Of a DNA stretch of 6,023 bases, positions 1 to 6,023 are shown piece after piece. Within the stretch, counting starts at the first letter, position 1; every line of letters starts with the position of its first letter. This stretch comes from Prolixibacteraceae bacterium (GTDB lineage: Bacteria > Bacteroidota > Bacteroidia > Bacteroidales > Prolixibacteraceae), in contig JAFGGF010000019.1 of the NCBI GenBank assembly GCA_016930735.1, positions 1 to 6,023 of the forward strand. Reading direction: 5' to 3'. A program made the translations under genes and the position numbers. The notes below the pieces were generated by a model that made no database searches, had not been told where the DNA came from, and worked only from the letters and a program-made list of their open reading frames with translations.

Positions 1-102
1 GAATGGAATTAATCAATTGACCTGTTTTGCAGCAAATTTATATAATAAATAATTTATTTTCATTTGGAATGATTATAAATTAAGGGTTTGACTTATAATT
101 CA

Positions 103-110
103 TAATTTTG
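103..110 (+). promoter_or_regulatory. Putative -7 promoter element upstream of the methyltransferase gene
   Basis: The octamer TAATTTTG fits the Bacteroidota -7 consensus TAnnTTTG and ends 29 nt before the ATG at 140. This would put the transcript start near 116 and leave a leader of about 24 nt. No TTG lies at the usual 17-23 nt upstream; the TTTG at 87-90 is only 12 nt away. Support therefore rests on the -7 match and its position. It would serve the three-gene cluster 140-2968. Confidence 0.35.
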
Positions 111-139
111 CCGGCAATTTCGCATAAAATCTAATTTAC

Positions 140-883
140 ATGGCATTGATTCATGCATTTGAAAAAAGCGGGAATGCTTTGTTTCGAATCCGGGGACAGG
201 TTCCGGTTATCCTTTTTTTACTGGCCGTACCGGTAATTTATTTTACGGGCTATGATACCCTGGATGGTGCAGCCGTGTTGGTATTAACCTGGATTTCTGT
301 AATTTTAAGTTTTTCGGGGTTTATCATACGAGCTATTTCGATTGGGACTACTCCGGCCGGAACTTCGGGAAGAAATACGGAGGGGCAGGTAGCGGAATCA
401 CTCAATACTACCGGGATTTACTCTACTGTAAGGCATCCATTGTATCTTGGTAACTACCTGATGTGGATCGGGATTGTATTATTTACTTTTAATATATATT
501 TTGTAATCATTGTTTCCCTGATGTTCTGGCTGTATTATGAGCGGATCATGTTTGCCGAGGAGCGTTTCCTGGAACGTAAATTTGGTGATGCATATCTCGG
601 ATGGTCAAAAAAAGTGCCCGCCTTTATACCCGACCTTCGAAAGTATGAAAAAAATCCCCTTCCTTTTTCATTTAAAAGTGTGTTGAGAAGGGAGTATTCA
701 GGATTGCTGGCTACGGTTACCGGATTTATGTTTGTCGACTTCCTCAGGCAATTTTTTACAGTTGGCAAGATTGAACCGTTTGGCATATCCGGTTATGCCT
801 TCCTGCTTGCATTGGCCATAACCCTCATCCTGCGCTCATTGAAGCATTACACGAATATTTTAATTGAAAAGGGCCGTTCATAA
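140..883 (+). CDS. Isoprenylcysteine carboxyl methyltransferase / PEMT-like membrane methyltransferase
   Basis: The 247-residue product is an integral membrane protein of the ICMT/PEMT-like family, whose members transfer a methyl group from S-adenosylmethionine to a membrane-bound or small hydrophobic acceptor. The acceptor here cannot be read from sequence. Hydrophobic segments lie at about residues 21-37, 44-67 and 104-133. The family signature follows TM2: GIYSTVRHPLYLG at 92-104 (Arg98-His99-Pro100), then Glu140-Glu141 with the downstream pattern FGDAY and VPAFIP at 148-164, which forms the SAM-binding half in this family. Residues about 185-235 add two more hydrophobic stretches not needed for the core fold. 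The ATG at 140 has no Shine-Dalgarno sequence, which is normal for Bacteroidota. The gene ends in two tandem TAA codons, 25 nt before the preferred start of the permease gene, so the two are probably cotranscribed. Bacteria lack prenylated CaaX proteins of the eukaryotic kind, so an isoprenylcysteine substrate should not be assumed. Family assignment is secure; the substrate is unknown. Confidence 0.85.
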   Translation: MALIHAFEKSGNALFRIRGQVPVILFLLAVPVIYFTGYDTLDGAAVLVLTWISVILSFSGFIIRAISIGTTPAGTSGRNTEGQVAESLNTTGIYSTVRHPLYLGNYLMWIGIVLFTFNIYFVIIVSLMFWLYYERIMFAEERFLERKFGDAYLGWSKKVPAFIPDLRKYEKNPLPFSFKSVLRREYSGLLATVTGFMFVDFLRQFFTVGKIEPFGISGYAFLLALAITLILRSLKHYTNILIEKGRS

Positions 884-908
884 TAAAAATGTTTTAATCT
901 TTCACACT

Positions 909-1817
909 TTGAAAAAGTCCAATTATTATGTTTACGGATCAGCCATTATCTCCATGCTTTTCTGGGGGATGTCATTCGTATGGACTGCCATAGCACTTCG
1001 ATATTACAATCCGGTTACCATTATTTTTATCAGGTTGATCTTATCATCGGCCCTGATGTTTGCCTGGATCAAGCTATTTGGTGTTTTCAATAAAATCCGT
1101 CGCGAGGATTACGGTTTATTTTTAATATCATCCCTTTTTAATCCGTTTTTGTATTTCCTAGGTGAAAATTATGGTGTTAAATTCACTTCACCTACAGTTA
1201 GTGCTGTTATCATTGCAACCATCCCCCTCGTTGTTCCTGTAATGGGTTATTTCGTACTGAAAGAGCGGCTCAGCAAATTAAATATCGTTGGACTGGCAAT
1301 TTCATTTATGGGTGTTTTGATCATGATCCTGACCCGGGGATTTAAGCTTGAAACTTCGTTGATTGGCTTATCTTCATTGTTATTTGCTGTATTTAGTGCT
1401 GTTGGCTATGCCGTTTACCTTAAAAAACTTACCCTCAGGTATTCGCCTGTTTTTATCATAGCAGTGCAGAATTTATTGGGTGTATTATACTTCTTACCTG
1501 TTTTCCTATTGTTGGACCTGGGTCATTTTCTTTCAGTACGGCCTAATTTTGAATTGATCAGTTCTATTGTAGCGCTTGCAGTGTTGTGTTCGTCTCTTGC
1601 ATTCGTAGCATTTACCATTGCAACAAAAGAAATTGGCGTATCTAAAACCAATGTATTTGCCAATTTGATCCCGGTTTTTACCGGAATATTTTCATTCATT
1701 GTTATCGGGGAAGAATTAAATTCGCAAAAAATATTGGGAATCCTGATCGTTGTAGCCGGATTGTTTTTCTCACAACTAAAAAAACCTTTGGAAACGGGTC
1801 AGTTTAATAAATATTAA
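909..1817 (+). CDS. EamA/DMT-family transporter, ten membrane helices
   Basis: This is a drug/metabolite transporter superfamily permease with two EamA repeats, at about residues 9-137 and 152-289 of a 302-residue product, the usual length for ten-helix members. Each repeat ends with the typical acidic signature before its last helix: LKERL at 117-121 and GEEL at 267-270. The first helix carries the FWGMSFVW pattern common in the family. Known members export amino acids, purines or other small metabolites; the substrate here is unknown. The start is uncertain. There is no in-frame ATG before 954, and that codon lies inside helix 1, so a TTG must be used. TTG at 909 gives a short basic leader (M-K-K-S-N) ahead of helix 1, as is usual. 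TTG at 864 would add 15 polar residues and overlap the preceding gene by 20 nt. The following dehydrogenase gene starts 11 nt after the stop, which suggests cotranscription and, by inference, an amino acid or derivative as cargo. Confidence 0.88.
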   Translation: MKKSNYYVYGSAIISMLFWGMSFVWTAIALRYYNPVTIIFIRLILSSALMFAWIKLFGVFNKIRREDYGLFLISSLFNPFLYFLGENYGVKFTSPTVSAVIIATIPLVVPVMGYFVLKERLSKLNIVGLAISFMGVLIMILTRGFKLETSLIGLSSLLFAVFSAVGYAVYLKKLTLRYSPVFIIAVQNLLGVLYFLPVFLLLDLGHFLSVRPNFELISSIVALAVLCSSLAFVAFTIATKEIGVSKTNVFANLIPVFTGIFSFIVIGEELNSQKILGILIVVAGLFFSQLKKPLETGQFNKY

Positions 1818-1828
1818 ATTTTCTGATT

Positions 1829-2968
1829 ATGGTTAAAATCATCGTTTTAGGAAGTGGACTCGTAGGCGGTCCAATGGCCCTGGATCTGGCTGCTGATGCA
1901 GGTATGAATGTAACTGTGGCCGACAGGGATAAAAATGCTTTTCAAAAAATTGCCGGTAACTCCGGTATAATTACTGTCGAATCCGACCTTTCTGACCCTG
2001 GCAGGGTAAAAGATCTGGTCAGGGATTACGATTTTGTGGTGAATGCGGTTCCGGGATTTATGGGATTTCAAACCCTGAAAGCGCTTGTGGACGCAGGAAA
2101 GAATGTTATCGATATAGCCTTTTTCCCGGAAAATGTGCTGGAACTTGATGAACTTGCAAAAAAAAGGAATGTAACTGTTATCTCCGACATAGGAGTCGCG
2201 CCGGGAATGAGTAATTTGCTGGTAGGTTATGCCGACCACCTGCTTGATGAAACCGAAGATGTGAAAATATACGTGGGCGGCTTGCCCAGGGTTCGTGAAT
2301 GGCCTTTTGAGTACAAAGCAGTTTTTTCACCTGTTGATGTGATTGAGGAATATACCCGACCTGCACGTTACATTGCCAATGGGAAAATGGTTGTAAAACC
2401 TGCGCTCTCAGAACCCGAGTTGATCGATTTTGAAGGTGTCGGCACACTGGAGGCATTTAACAGCGATGGCTTAAGGAGCCTGGCTGAAACCATCAAAGCT
2501 CCCAATATGATTGAGAAAACGCTTCGTTATCCGGGTCATATTGAAATTATGAAAGTTTTTCGGGAAACCGGATTTTTCCATAAAGAAGAATTAACAGTTG
2601 GTGATGTAAAAATTTCTCCATTGGAATTTACTTCCAGGCTTCTATTCCCCAAATGGAAAATGCGACAGGGCGATGAGGACCTGACGGTAATGAAGATTAT
2701 CGTTGAAGGTAAAAAGGATGGTCACAAATTGCGGTATACATTTGATTTACTCGATTATTTCGACAGGGCCTCCGGAATACACAGCATGGCCCGAACCACC
2801 GGATATACGGCGACCATGGCGCTGCGAATGCTGGTGAATGGACTTTACGATGAAAAAGGAGTTTCTGTCCCGGAATTTATTGGGAAAAAGCCGGAGTGTG
2901 TCCGGTTTATCCTTGAAGGATTGAGTGAAAAGGGAATCAATTACCGGGAAAGTGTTGAGGATATTTAA
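1829..2968 (+). CDS. Saccharopine dehydrogenase-family oxidoreductase, probable lysine 6-dehydrogenase type
   Basis: The 379-residue product has the saccharopine dehydrogenase fold: an N-terminal Rossmann NAD(P)-binding domain followed by a saccharopine dehydrogenase C-terminal domain. The dinucleotide loop is GSGLVGGPMA at 8-17. Asp32 at the end of the second strand suggests a preference for NAD over NADP. The core motif DIGVAPGMSNLLVGY at 120-134 and the following VGGLP at 149-153 recur in this family. So do the EYKAVFS segment, GTLEAFNSDG at 205-214, RYPGH at 233-237 and MARTTGYTA at 320-328. The overall pattern, including length, matches my recollection of the Geobacillus lysine 6-dehydrogenase, which oxidatively deaminates the lysine side chain to 2-aminoadipate semialdehyde (cyclising to piperideine carboxylate). 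No semialdehyde dehydrogenase is visible in the window. Saccharopine or carboxynorspermidine dehydrogenase activity remains an alternative. The protein looks cytosolic. The ATG at 1829 lies 11 nt after the permease stop and starts right at the first Rossmann strand, so the start is firm. Substrate is an inference; the fold is secure. Confidence 0.85.
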   Translation: MVKIIVLGSGLVGGPMALDLAADAGMNVTVADRDKNAFQKIAGNSGIITVESDLSDPGRVKDLVRDYDFVVNAVPGFMGFQTLKALVDAGKNVIDIAFFPENVLELDELAKKRNVTVISDIGVAPGMSNLLVGYADHLLDETEDVKIYVGGLPRVREWPFEYKAVFSPVDVIEEYTRPARYIANGKMVVKPALSEPELIDFEGVGTLEAFNSDGLRSLAETIKAPNMIEKTLRYPGHIEIMKVFRETGFFHKEELTVGDVKISPLEFTSRLLFPKWKMRQGDEDLTVMKIIVEGKKDGHKLRYTFDLLDYFDRASGIHSMARTTGYTATMALRMLVNGLYDEKGVSVPEFIGKKPECVRFILEGLSEKGINYRESVEDI

Positions 2969-3023
2969 GACTGGGTATCGTCCCCTTTAAATTTTAAAAT
3001 TGACAAGTCGGTTCATGTTTTAT

Positions 3024-3064
3024 TTTATCAACCTTGTTAAATAATAGTTTATCAAAACCGTTAA
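3024..3064. repeat. Two 17-nt operator-like repeats upstream of the GWxTD gene
   Basis: Two copies, at 3024-3040 and 3048-3064, agree at 13 of 17 positions (TTTATCAA, then four variable bases, then GTTAA). Their starts are 24 nt apart. The first copy is also an imperfect palindrome, TTATCAA-CC-TTGTTAA, with seven-base arms and one mismatched pair. The second keeps only the outer arms. They lie 33-73 nt upstream of the TTG element at 3097, a position that would suit an activator. A third partial match, TTATCA, lies at 3066-3071. Regulator binding is inferred; the region is AT-rich, so chance similarity is possible. Confidence 0.35.
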
Positions 3065-3096
3065 CTTATCAGGGTGTGCCGAATACTGATTGTTTG

Positions 3097-3127
3097 TTGA
3101 CAATGAAGATTTTATTAATTAATTTTG
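3097..3127 (+). promoter_or_regulatory. Bacteroidota-type promoter for the GWxTD gene
   Basis: A TTG at 3097-3099 and TAATTTTG at 3120-3127 match the Bacteroidota -33/-7 promoter pattern (TTG, about 19-21 nt, TAnnTTTG), with a 20-nt spacer. The predicted transcript start is near 3133-3135, leaving a leader of about 40 nt before the ATG at 3173. This promoter decides the start of the gene: the in-frame TTG at 3125 overlaps the -7 element and would be upstream of the transcript. It is the best promoter match found in the window. Confidence 0.6.
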
Positions 3128-3172
3128 TTTTCAAATGATTCGATTAATAATGAAAATAAATCAAAAACTTTT

Positions 3173-4666
3173 ATGAAAGTGAAAAACTGCTACATTTATA
3201 TCTTGCGGCTTTTATTTTTTTCATTTCTAATGTTCTTTCTGGTAAATGATGCTTTGCCGAAAAAACTCTCCGCATTTCTTACTTATGCTACGTTTAATTC
3301 ACCCGGGCAAGGTCCCTATATTGAGACATACCTCTCGGTTAACGGGAAAACTATTCAATATGTTAAAAATGAAAGTGGGAAATACCAGGGTACGGTTCAG
3401 GTGATCTTACTGTTTAAAAATGGTGAAGATATTGTGAATTATGATAAATATGAAGTCAAAAGCCCGGAACTGGCAGATACGCTTGATCTGAATTTTAATT
3501 TCCTCGACCAGCAGCGGTATTCACTCCCAAATGGCAACTATGATTTCGAAATACAGATTTGGGATTTAAATAGCGAAAATAAGCCATTTATCAATCTTCA
3601 ACCGCTGGTAATGAACTACCCTGATGACGAAGTGATCATATCGGGCATTCAATTGATCGATTCCTATCAGACAGCGAAGGAACATGGTAAAATAACGAAA
3701 AGCGGTTACGACCTGATACCGATGGTTTCCTATTATTTCCCTGAGAGCGTTAATAAGATCATTTTCTATTCGGAAGTTTACAACACAAAAAAAGTACTGG
3801 GCGAAAATGAAAAGTACCTCATCTCATGTTATCTTCAAACACTGGAAAAGGACAAGCCTTTGGGCAACTACATCATTTATAAAAAACAATCAGCTTCAGA
3901 TGTAAATGTTATTTTCAGCGAGTTTGACATCACCAACCTTCAATCCGGTAACTATTACCTGGTTGTTGAAGCCCGGGATAAACAAAACCAGTTGCTTCAC
4001 CAAAACAAATTGTTTATTCAAAGGAGTAACCCGCGTATTCAACTTAAACTTGAAGATATTGCTGCCGTTAGCATTGATAATACCTTTGCCGGTAAAATAA
4101 CCGACAGAGATACTATGATCGATTATATCCGATGCCTGGAACCTATTTCAACGGAAATGGAAAAAGGATTTGCTCTGGTACACTTACAATCATCGGATGT
4201 TCCTACATTGCAAAAGTATTTTTATAATTTCTGGCATGAACGCAATCCGGCTGACCCGGAAAAAGCATGGCAAACATACCTGAGCGAGGTAAATAAGGTT
4301 AATCTGGCATATTCCACTCAAATTCAAAAAGGATTTGATACGGACAGGGGCAGGATTTATTTGAAATATGGGCCTCCCAATGCCATATCGGAAAGTTATA
4401 ATGAACCGGCAACCTATCCTTACGAAATCTGGCATTATTATGAACTTACCAACGGGCAACGAAACAAACGGTTTATATTTTACACCAAGGATATTGTGAC
4501 CAATGACTTTATGCTTTTGCATTCGGATGTTACAGGTGAACTATCCAATTACAGGTGGCAGTACGCGCTCTACCAGCGTGTTGACCCGGGATTTGATATC
4601 GATCAGGGCCCTTTGCCCGATTCCTGGGGAGGTAATTCCAAAAAATATTTTGATCTGCCGAGGTAA
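3173..4666 (+). CDS. Exported GWxTD domain-containing protein, function unknown
   Basis: The 497-residue product belongs to the GWxTD-domain family of Bacteroidota and Acidobacteriota, whose function is not established. Residues 1-27 are a basic start followed by a strongly hydrophobic run (about 8-24), a signal peptide or membrane anchor. There is no lipobox, so it is not an obvious lipoprotein. Residues about 35-290 look beta-rich and begin with the family-typical PYIETYLSV at 48-56. The GWxTD domain covers about 330-465: FW at 353-354, the helix ending NLAYST at 377-382, the signature GFDTDRGRIYLKYGPP at 387-402, and YEIWHYY at 417-423. The signature tryptophan is replaced by Phe388, while Thr390, Asp391, Arg392 and Gly393 are kept. 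The protein ends about 30 residues after the domain. ATG 3173 is chosen over the in-frame TTG at 3125 because that TTG lies within the promoter and would put 16 polar residues before the signal. The gene is separated by 204 nt from the upstream cluster and appears independently transcribed. It probably acts in the periplasm or at the outer membrane, by inference from the signal sequence. Confidence 0.85.
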   Translation: MKVKNCYIYILRLLFFSFLMFFLVNDALPKKLSAFLTYATFNSPGQGPYIETYLSVNGKTIQYVKNESGKYQGTVQVILLFKNGEDIVNYDKYEVKSPELADTLDLNFNFLDQQRYSLPNGNYDFEIQIWDLNSENKPFINLQPLVMNYPDDEVIISGIQLIDSYQTAKEHGKITKSGYDLIPMVSYYFPESVNKIIFYSEVYNTKKVLGENEKYLISCYLQTLEKDKPLGNYIIYKKQSASDVNVIFSEFDITNLQSGNYYLVVEARDKQNQLLHQNKLFIQRSNPRIQLKLEDIAAVSIDNTFAGKITDRDTMIDYIRCLEPISTEMEKGFALVHLQSSDVPTLQKYFYNFWHERNPADPEKAWQTYLSEVNKVNLAYSTQIQKGFDTDRGRIYLKYGPPNAISESYNEPATYPYEIWHYYELTNGQRNKRFIFYTKDIVTNDFMLLHSDVTGELSNYRWQYALYQRVDPGFDIDQGPLPDSWGGNSKKYFDLPR

Positions 4667-4768
4667 GGTACAAGTGAATTTTGCCCTTCTTTCCTTCAAG
4701 GTTTAATTTACATTGGATTTTATAATTATTTTCAAAATAAGGTGATTAATATATTATTTCATTTCACT

Positions 4769-4776
4769 TAAATTTG
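4769..4776 (+). promoter_or_regulatory. Putative -7 promoter element upstream of the MBOAT gene
   Basis: TAAATTTG is an exact match to TAnnTTTG and ends 18 nt before the TTG start at 4795. The transcript would start near 4782-4784 and have a leader of only about 12 nt. No TTG is found 17-23 nt upstream, where the sequence reads TTAAT, so the -33 element is weak or absent. If real, the acyltransferase gene can be transcribed separately from the GWxTD gene. Confidence 0.4.
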
Positions 4777-4794
4777 CGCCTTAAAAATTGAGGT

Positions 4795-6023
4795 TTGGTA
4801 TTTAGCAGCATTATTTTCCTTCTCTATTTTTTCCCTGCTTTTCTGTTGGTGTATTACCTTGTGCCGTCAAAAGCCAAAAACCTGTTATTCCTTATTTTCA
4901 GCATTGTGTTTTATGCGTGGGGCGCTCCTGATTTTGTTTTTATCCTGCTGGGATCAACCCTGGTTAATTTTTACGTTGTAAAGGCGATGTACTTTTCTAA
5001 TTCCAGGATACGAAAAAAGTCCTTTGCGGCTATTTCCGTATTTTTAAACCTGGGGTTACTGGCTTATTTCAAGTATGCAAATTTTTTTATTGAAAATGTA
5101 AATGAAATTCTTGGACTAATGGGCCTTCATGCAGTTAATTGGACCGGGGTGGTGCTGCCCATAGGAATTTCATTTTTTACTTTTCAATCACTTACCTATA
5201 CCATTGATACTTACCGGAAAATCAATGCACCTTTGAAAAACCCTTTACATTATGTGCTTTATATCATCATGTTTCCGCAACTGATTGCCGGACCAATTGT
5301 CCGGTTCCAGACCATTGCCGGTGAGATTGTTGACAGGAAGGAAACCTATGAAGACAGGTTATTGGGATTTTACAGGTTTGTCATCGGACTGGCAAAAAAA
5401 GTCCTCATTGCGGATGTATTGGGTTCGAGGGTTGATTATGTTATGTCATTGGATTATTCAATGGTGGACGCTACGACTGCCTGGGTCGGTATCCTGTCCT
5501 ATGCCTTTCAGATTTATTTTGATTTTTCGGGTTATTCGGATATGGCCATCGGGATGGGCCGCATGCTTGGTTTTAGGTTTCCGGAGAACTTCGATAATCC
5601 ATATATTTCAAAAAGCATCACCGAATTCTGGCGGCGTTGGCATATGACTTTTACGGCTTTTATGCGGTATTACCTCTATTATCCTTTGGGAGGTAACCGT
5701 GTTGAAACCAGAAGAAGGCTCTATTTCAATTTGATGTTTGTATTCCTGGTTTCCGGATTGTGGCACGGAGCCTCCTGGAATTTTGTGATTTGGGGTGCAA
5801 TTCATGGACTGTTTTTGATCCTTGAACGTCTGTTTTTGAGCAATTGGATAAAACGGATAGGCAAAATTTCAATATTTTATAGTTTCTTCGTAGTACTAAT
5901 TTCATGGGTTCCTTTCAGAGTGGAAGGTTTTGATCAAACCCAATTGTTTTTAGCAAGTATGTTTTCATTCAACTGGGGCGGCCTGGAACTTTCAAGTGAT
6001 TGGCATTTTTATTTTATCCTTGC
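4795..6023 (+). CDS. MBOAT-family membrane O-acyltransferase (AlgI/PatA/DltB-like), 3' end beyond window
   Basis: This is an open reading frame of 409 codons that continues past the window; AlgI-type proteins run to roughly 460-520 residues, so most of the protein is present. MBOAT proteins of this group pass acyl groups (often acetyl) across the inner membrane to an exported partner that modifies a polysaccharide or the cell wall. Family motifs in order are: PIGISFFTFQSLTYTID from residue 122, FPQLIAGPIVRF around 161-171, QIYFDFSGYSDMA at 239-251, FWRRWH ending at His283, PLGGNR at 297-302, and LWHGASW with the expected catalytic His324. Many hydrophobic segments surround these. The start is TTG at 4795: an in-frame TGA at 4789-4791 rules out anything upstream, and the next in-frame ATG (4987) would delete the first two helices. 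The usual RDY after the first histidine reads RYY (Arg291-Tyr292-Tyr293). The acceptor is unknown; a partner SGNH or AlgJ-like gene, if present, would lie downstream of the window. Confidence 0.9.
   Translation, partial: MVFSSIIFLLYFFPAFLLVYYLVPSKAKNLLFLIFSIVFYAWGAPDFVFILLGSTLVNFYVVKAMYFSNSRIRKKSFAAISVFLNLGLLAYFKYANFFIENVNEILGLMGLHAVNWTGVVLPIGISFFTFQSLTYTIDTYRKINAPLKNPLHYVLYIIMFPQLIAGPIVRFQTIAGEIVDRKETYEDRLLGFYRFVIGLAKKVLIADVLGSRVDYVMSLDYSMVDATTAWVGILSYAFQIYFDFSGYSDMAIGMGRMLGFRFPENFDNPYISKSITEFWRRWHMTFTAFMRYYLYYPLGGNRVETRRRLYFNLMFVFLVSGLWHGASWNFVIWGAIHGLFLILERLFLSNWIKRIGKISIFYSFFVVLISWVPFRVEGFDQTQLFLASMFSFNWGGLELSSDWHFYFIL

Noticed and set aside
2..52. Open frame from the window's left edge to a TAA at 50-52, possibly the tail of an upstream gene
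   Set aside because: Only 16 codons, no recognisable motif, and the region is AT-rich, so a short open run is expected by chance.
44..58. AATAAAT-A-ATTTATT palindrome that could be a terminator hairpin
   Set aside because: All A/T with a one-base centre, so a stable RNA hairpin is unlikely.
1847..2456. Two overlapping minus-strand open frames opposite the dehydrogenase gene (1847-2239 and 2178-2456)
   Set aside because: Their translations show no family motif and they lie wholly inside a gene with strong protein homology on the + strand.
2990..3001. Perfect 12-bp palindrome AATTTTAAAATT after the dehydrogenase gene
   Set aside because: It contains no G or C and has no loop, so it is neither a convincing terminator nor distinctive in this AT-rich gap.
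3906..4706. Short open frames in other phases and on the minus strand across the GWxTD gene
   Set aside because: No recognisable motifs; they overlap a continuous 497-codon gene with domain support.
4667..4794. Searched for a terminator or small gene between the GWxTD and MBOAT genes
   Set aside because: Only a tiny CCTT-C-AAGG inverted pair was seen, too short to call a terminator, and no supported small gene is present.
5285..5647. A 120-codon + strand open frame in another phase
   Set aside because: It lies inside the MBOAT gene, whose phase carries all the conserved motifs over the same bases.

Overview
The window reads as a stretch of a Bacteroidota chromosome, probably Bacteroidales-like. 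The sequence is AT-rich, no gene start has a clear Shine-Dalgarno sequence, and three gaps carry the Bacteroidota -7 promoter element TAnnTTTG. One gene encodes an exported protein with a GWxTD domain, a family best known from Bacteroidota and Acidobacteriota. Genus or species cannot be read from the sequence. No RNA gene, insertion sequence, CRISPR array or phage gene was seen.

All five genes lie on the + strand. The first three sit close together and look like one transcript: a membrane methyltransferase of the isoprenylcysteine carboxyl methyltransferase/phospholipid N-methyltransferase type (140-883), a ten-helix EamA/DMT permease (about 909-1817), and a saccharopine dehydrogenase-fold enzyme closest to lysine 6-dehydrogenases (1829-2968). 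A TAnnTTTG element at 103-110 could drive them. An amino-acid oxidoreductase beside a DMT permease suggests a small amino-acid metabolism and transport unit. How the methyltransferase fits is unclear.

A 204-bp gap follows (2969-3172). It holds two 17-nt repeats, one of them an operator-like imperfect palindrome, and then the best promoter in the window (TTG-N20-TAnnTTTG, 3097-3127). This drives the GWxTD gene (3173-4666), whose product has an N-terminal export signal, a beta-rich body and a C-terminal GWxTD domain of unknown function. Its signature reads GFDTD instead of GWxTD.

After a 128-bp gap with another TAnnTTTG element, an MBOAT O-acyltransferase gene (AlgI/DltB/PatA type) begins at a TTG codon at 4795. 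It runs off the window end with its catalytic histidine present. The last two genes both concern the cell envelope, but each seems to have its own promoter. Overall this is mostly ordinary chromosomal content. The least-described parts are the GWxTD protein and its upstream repeats, and there is no clear sign of a new defence or mobile system.
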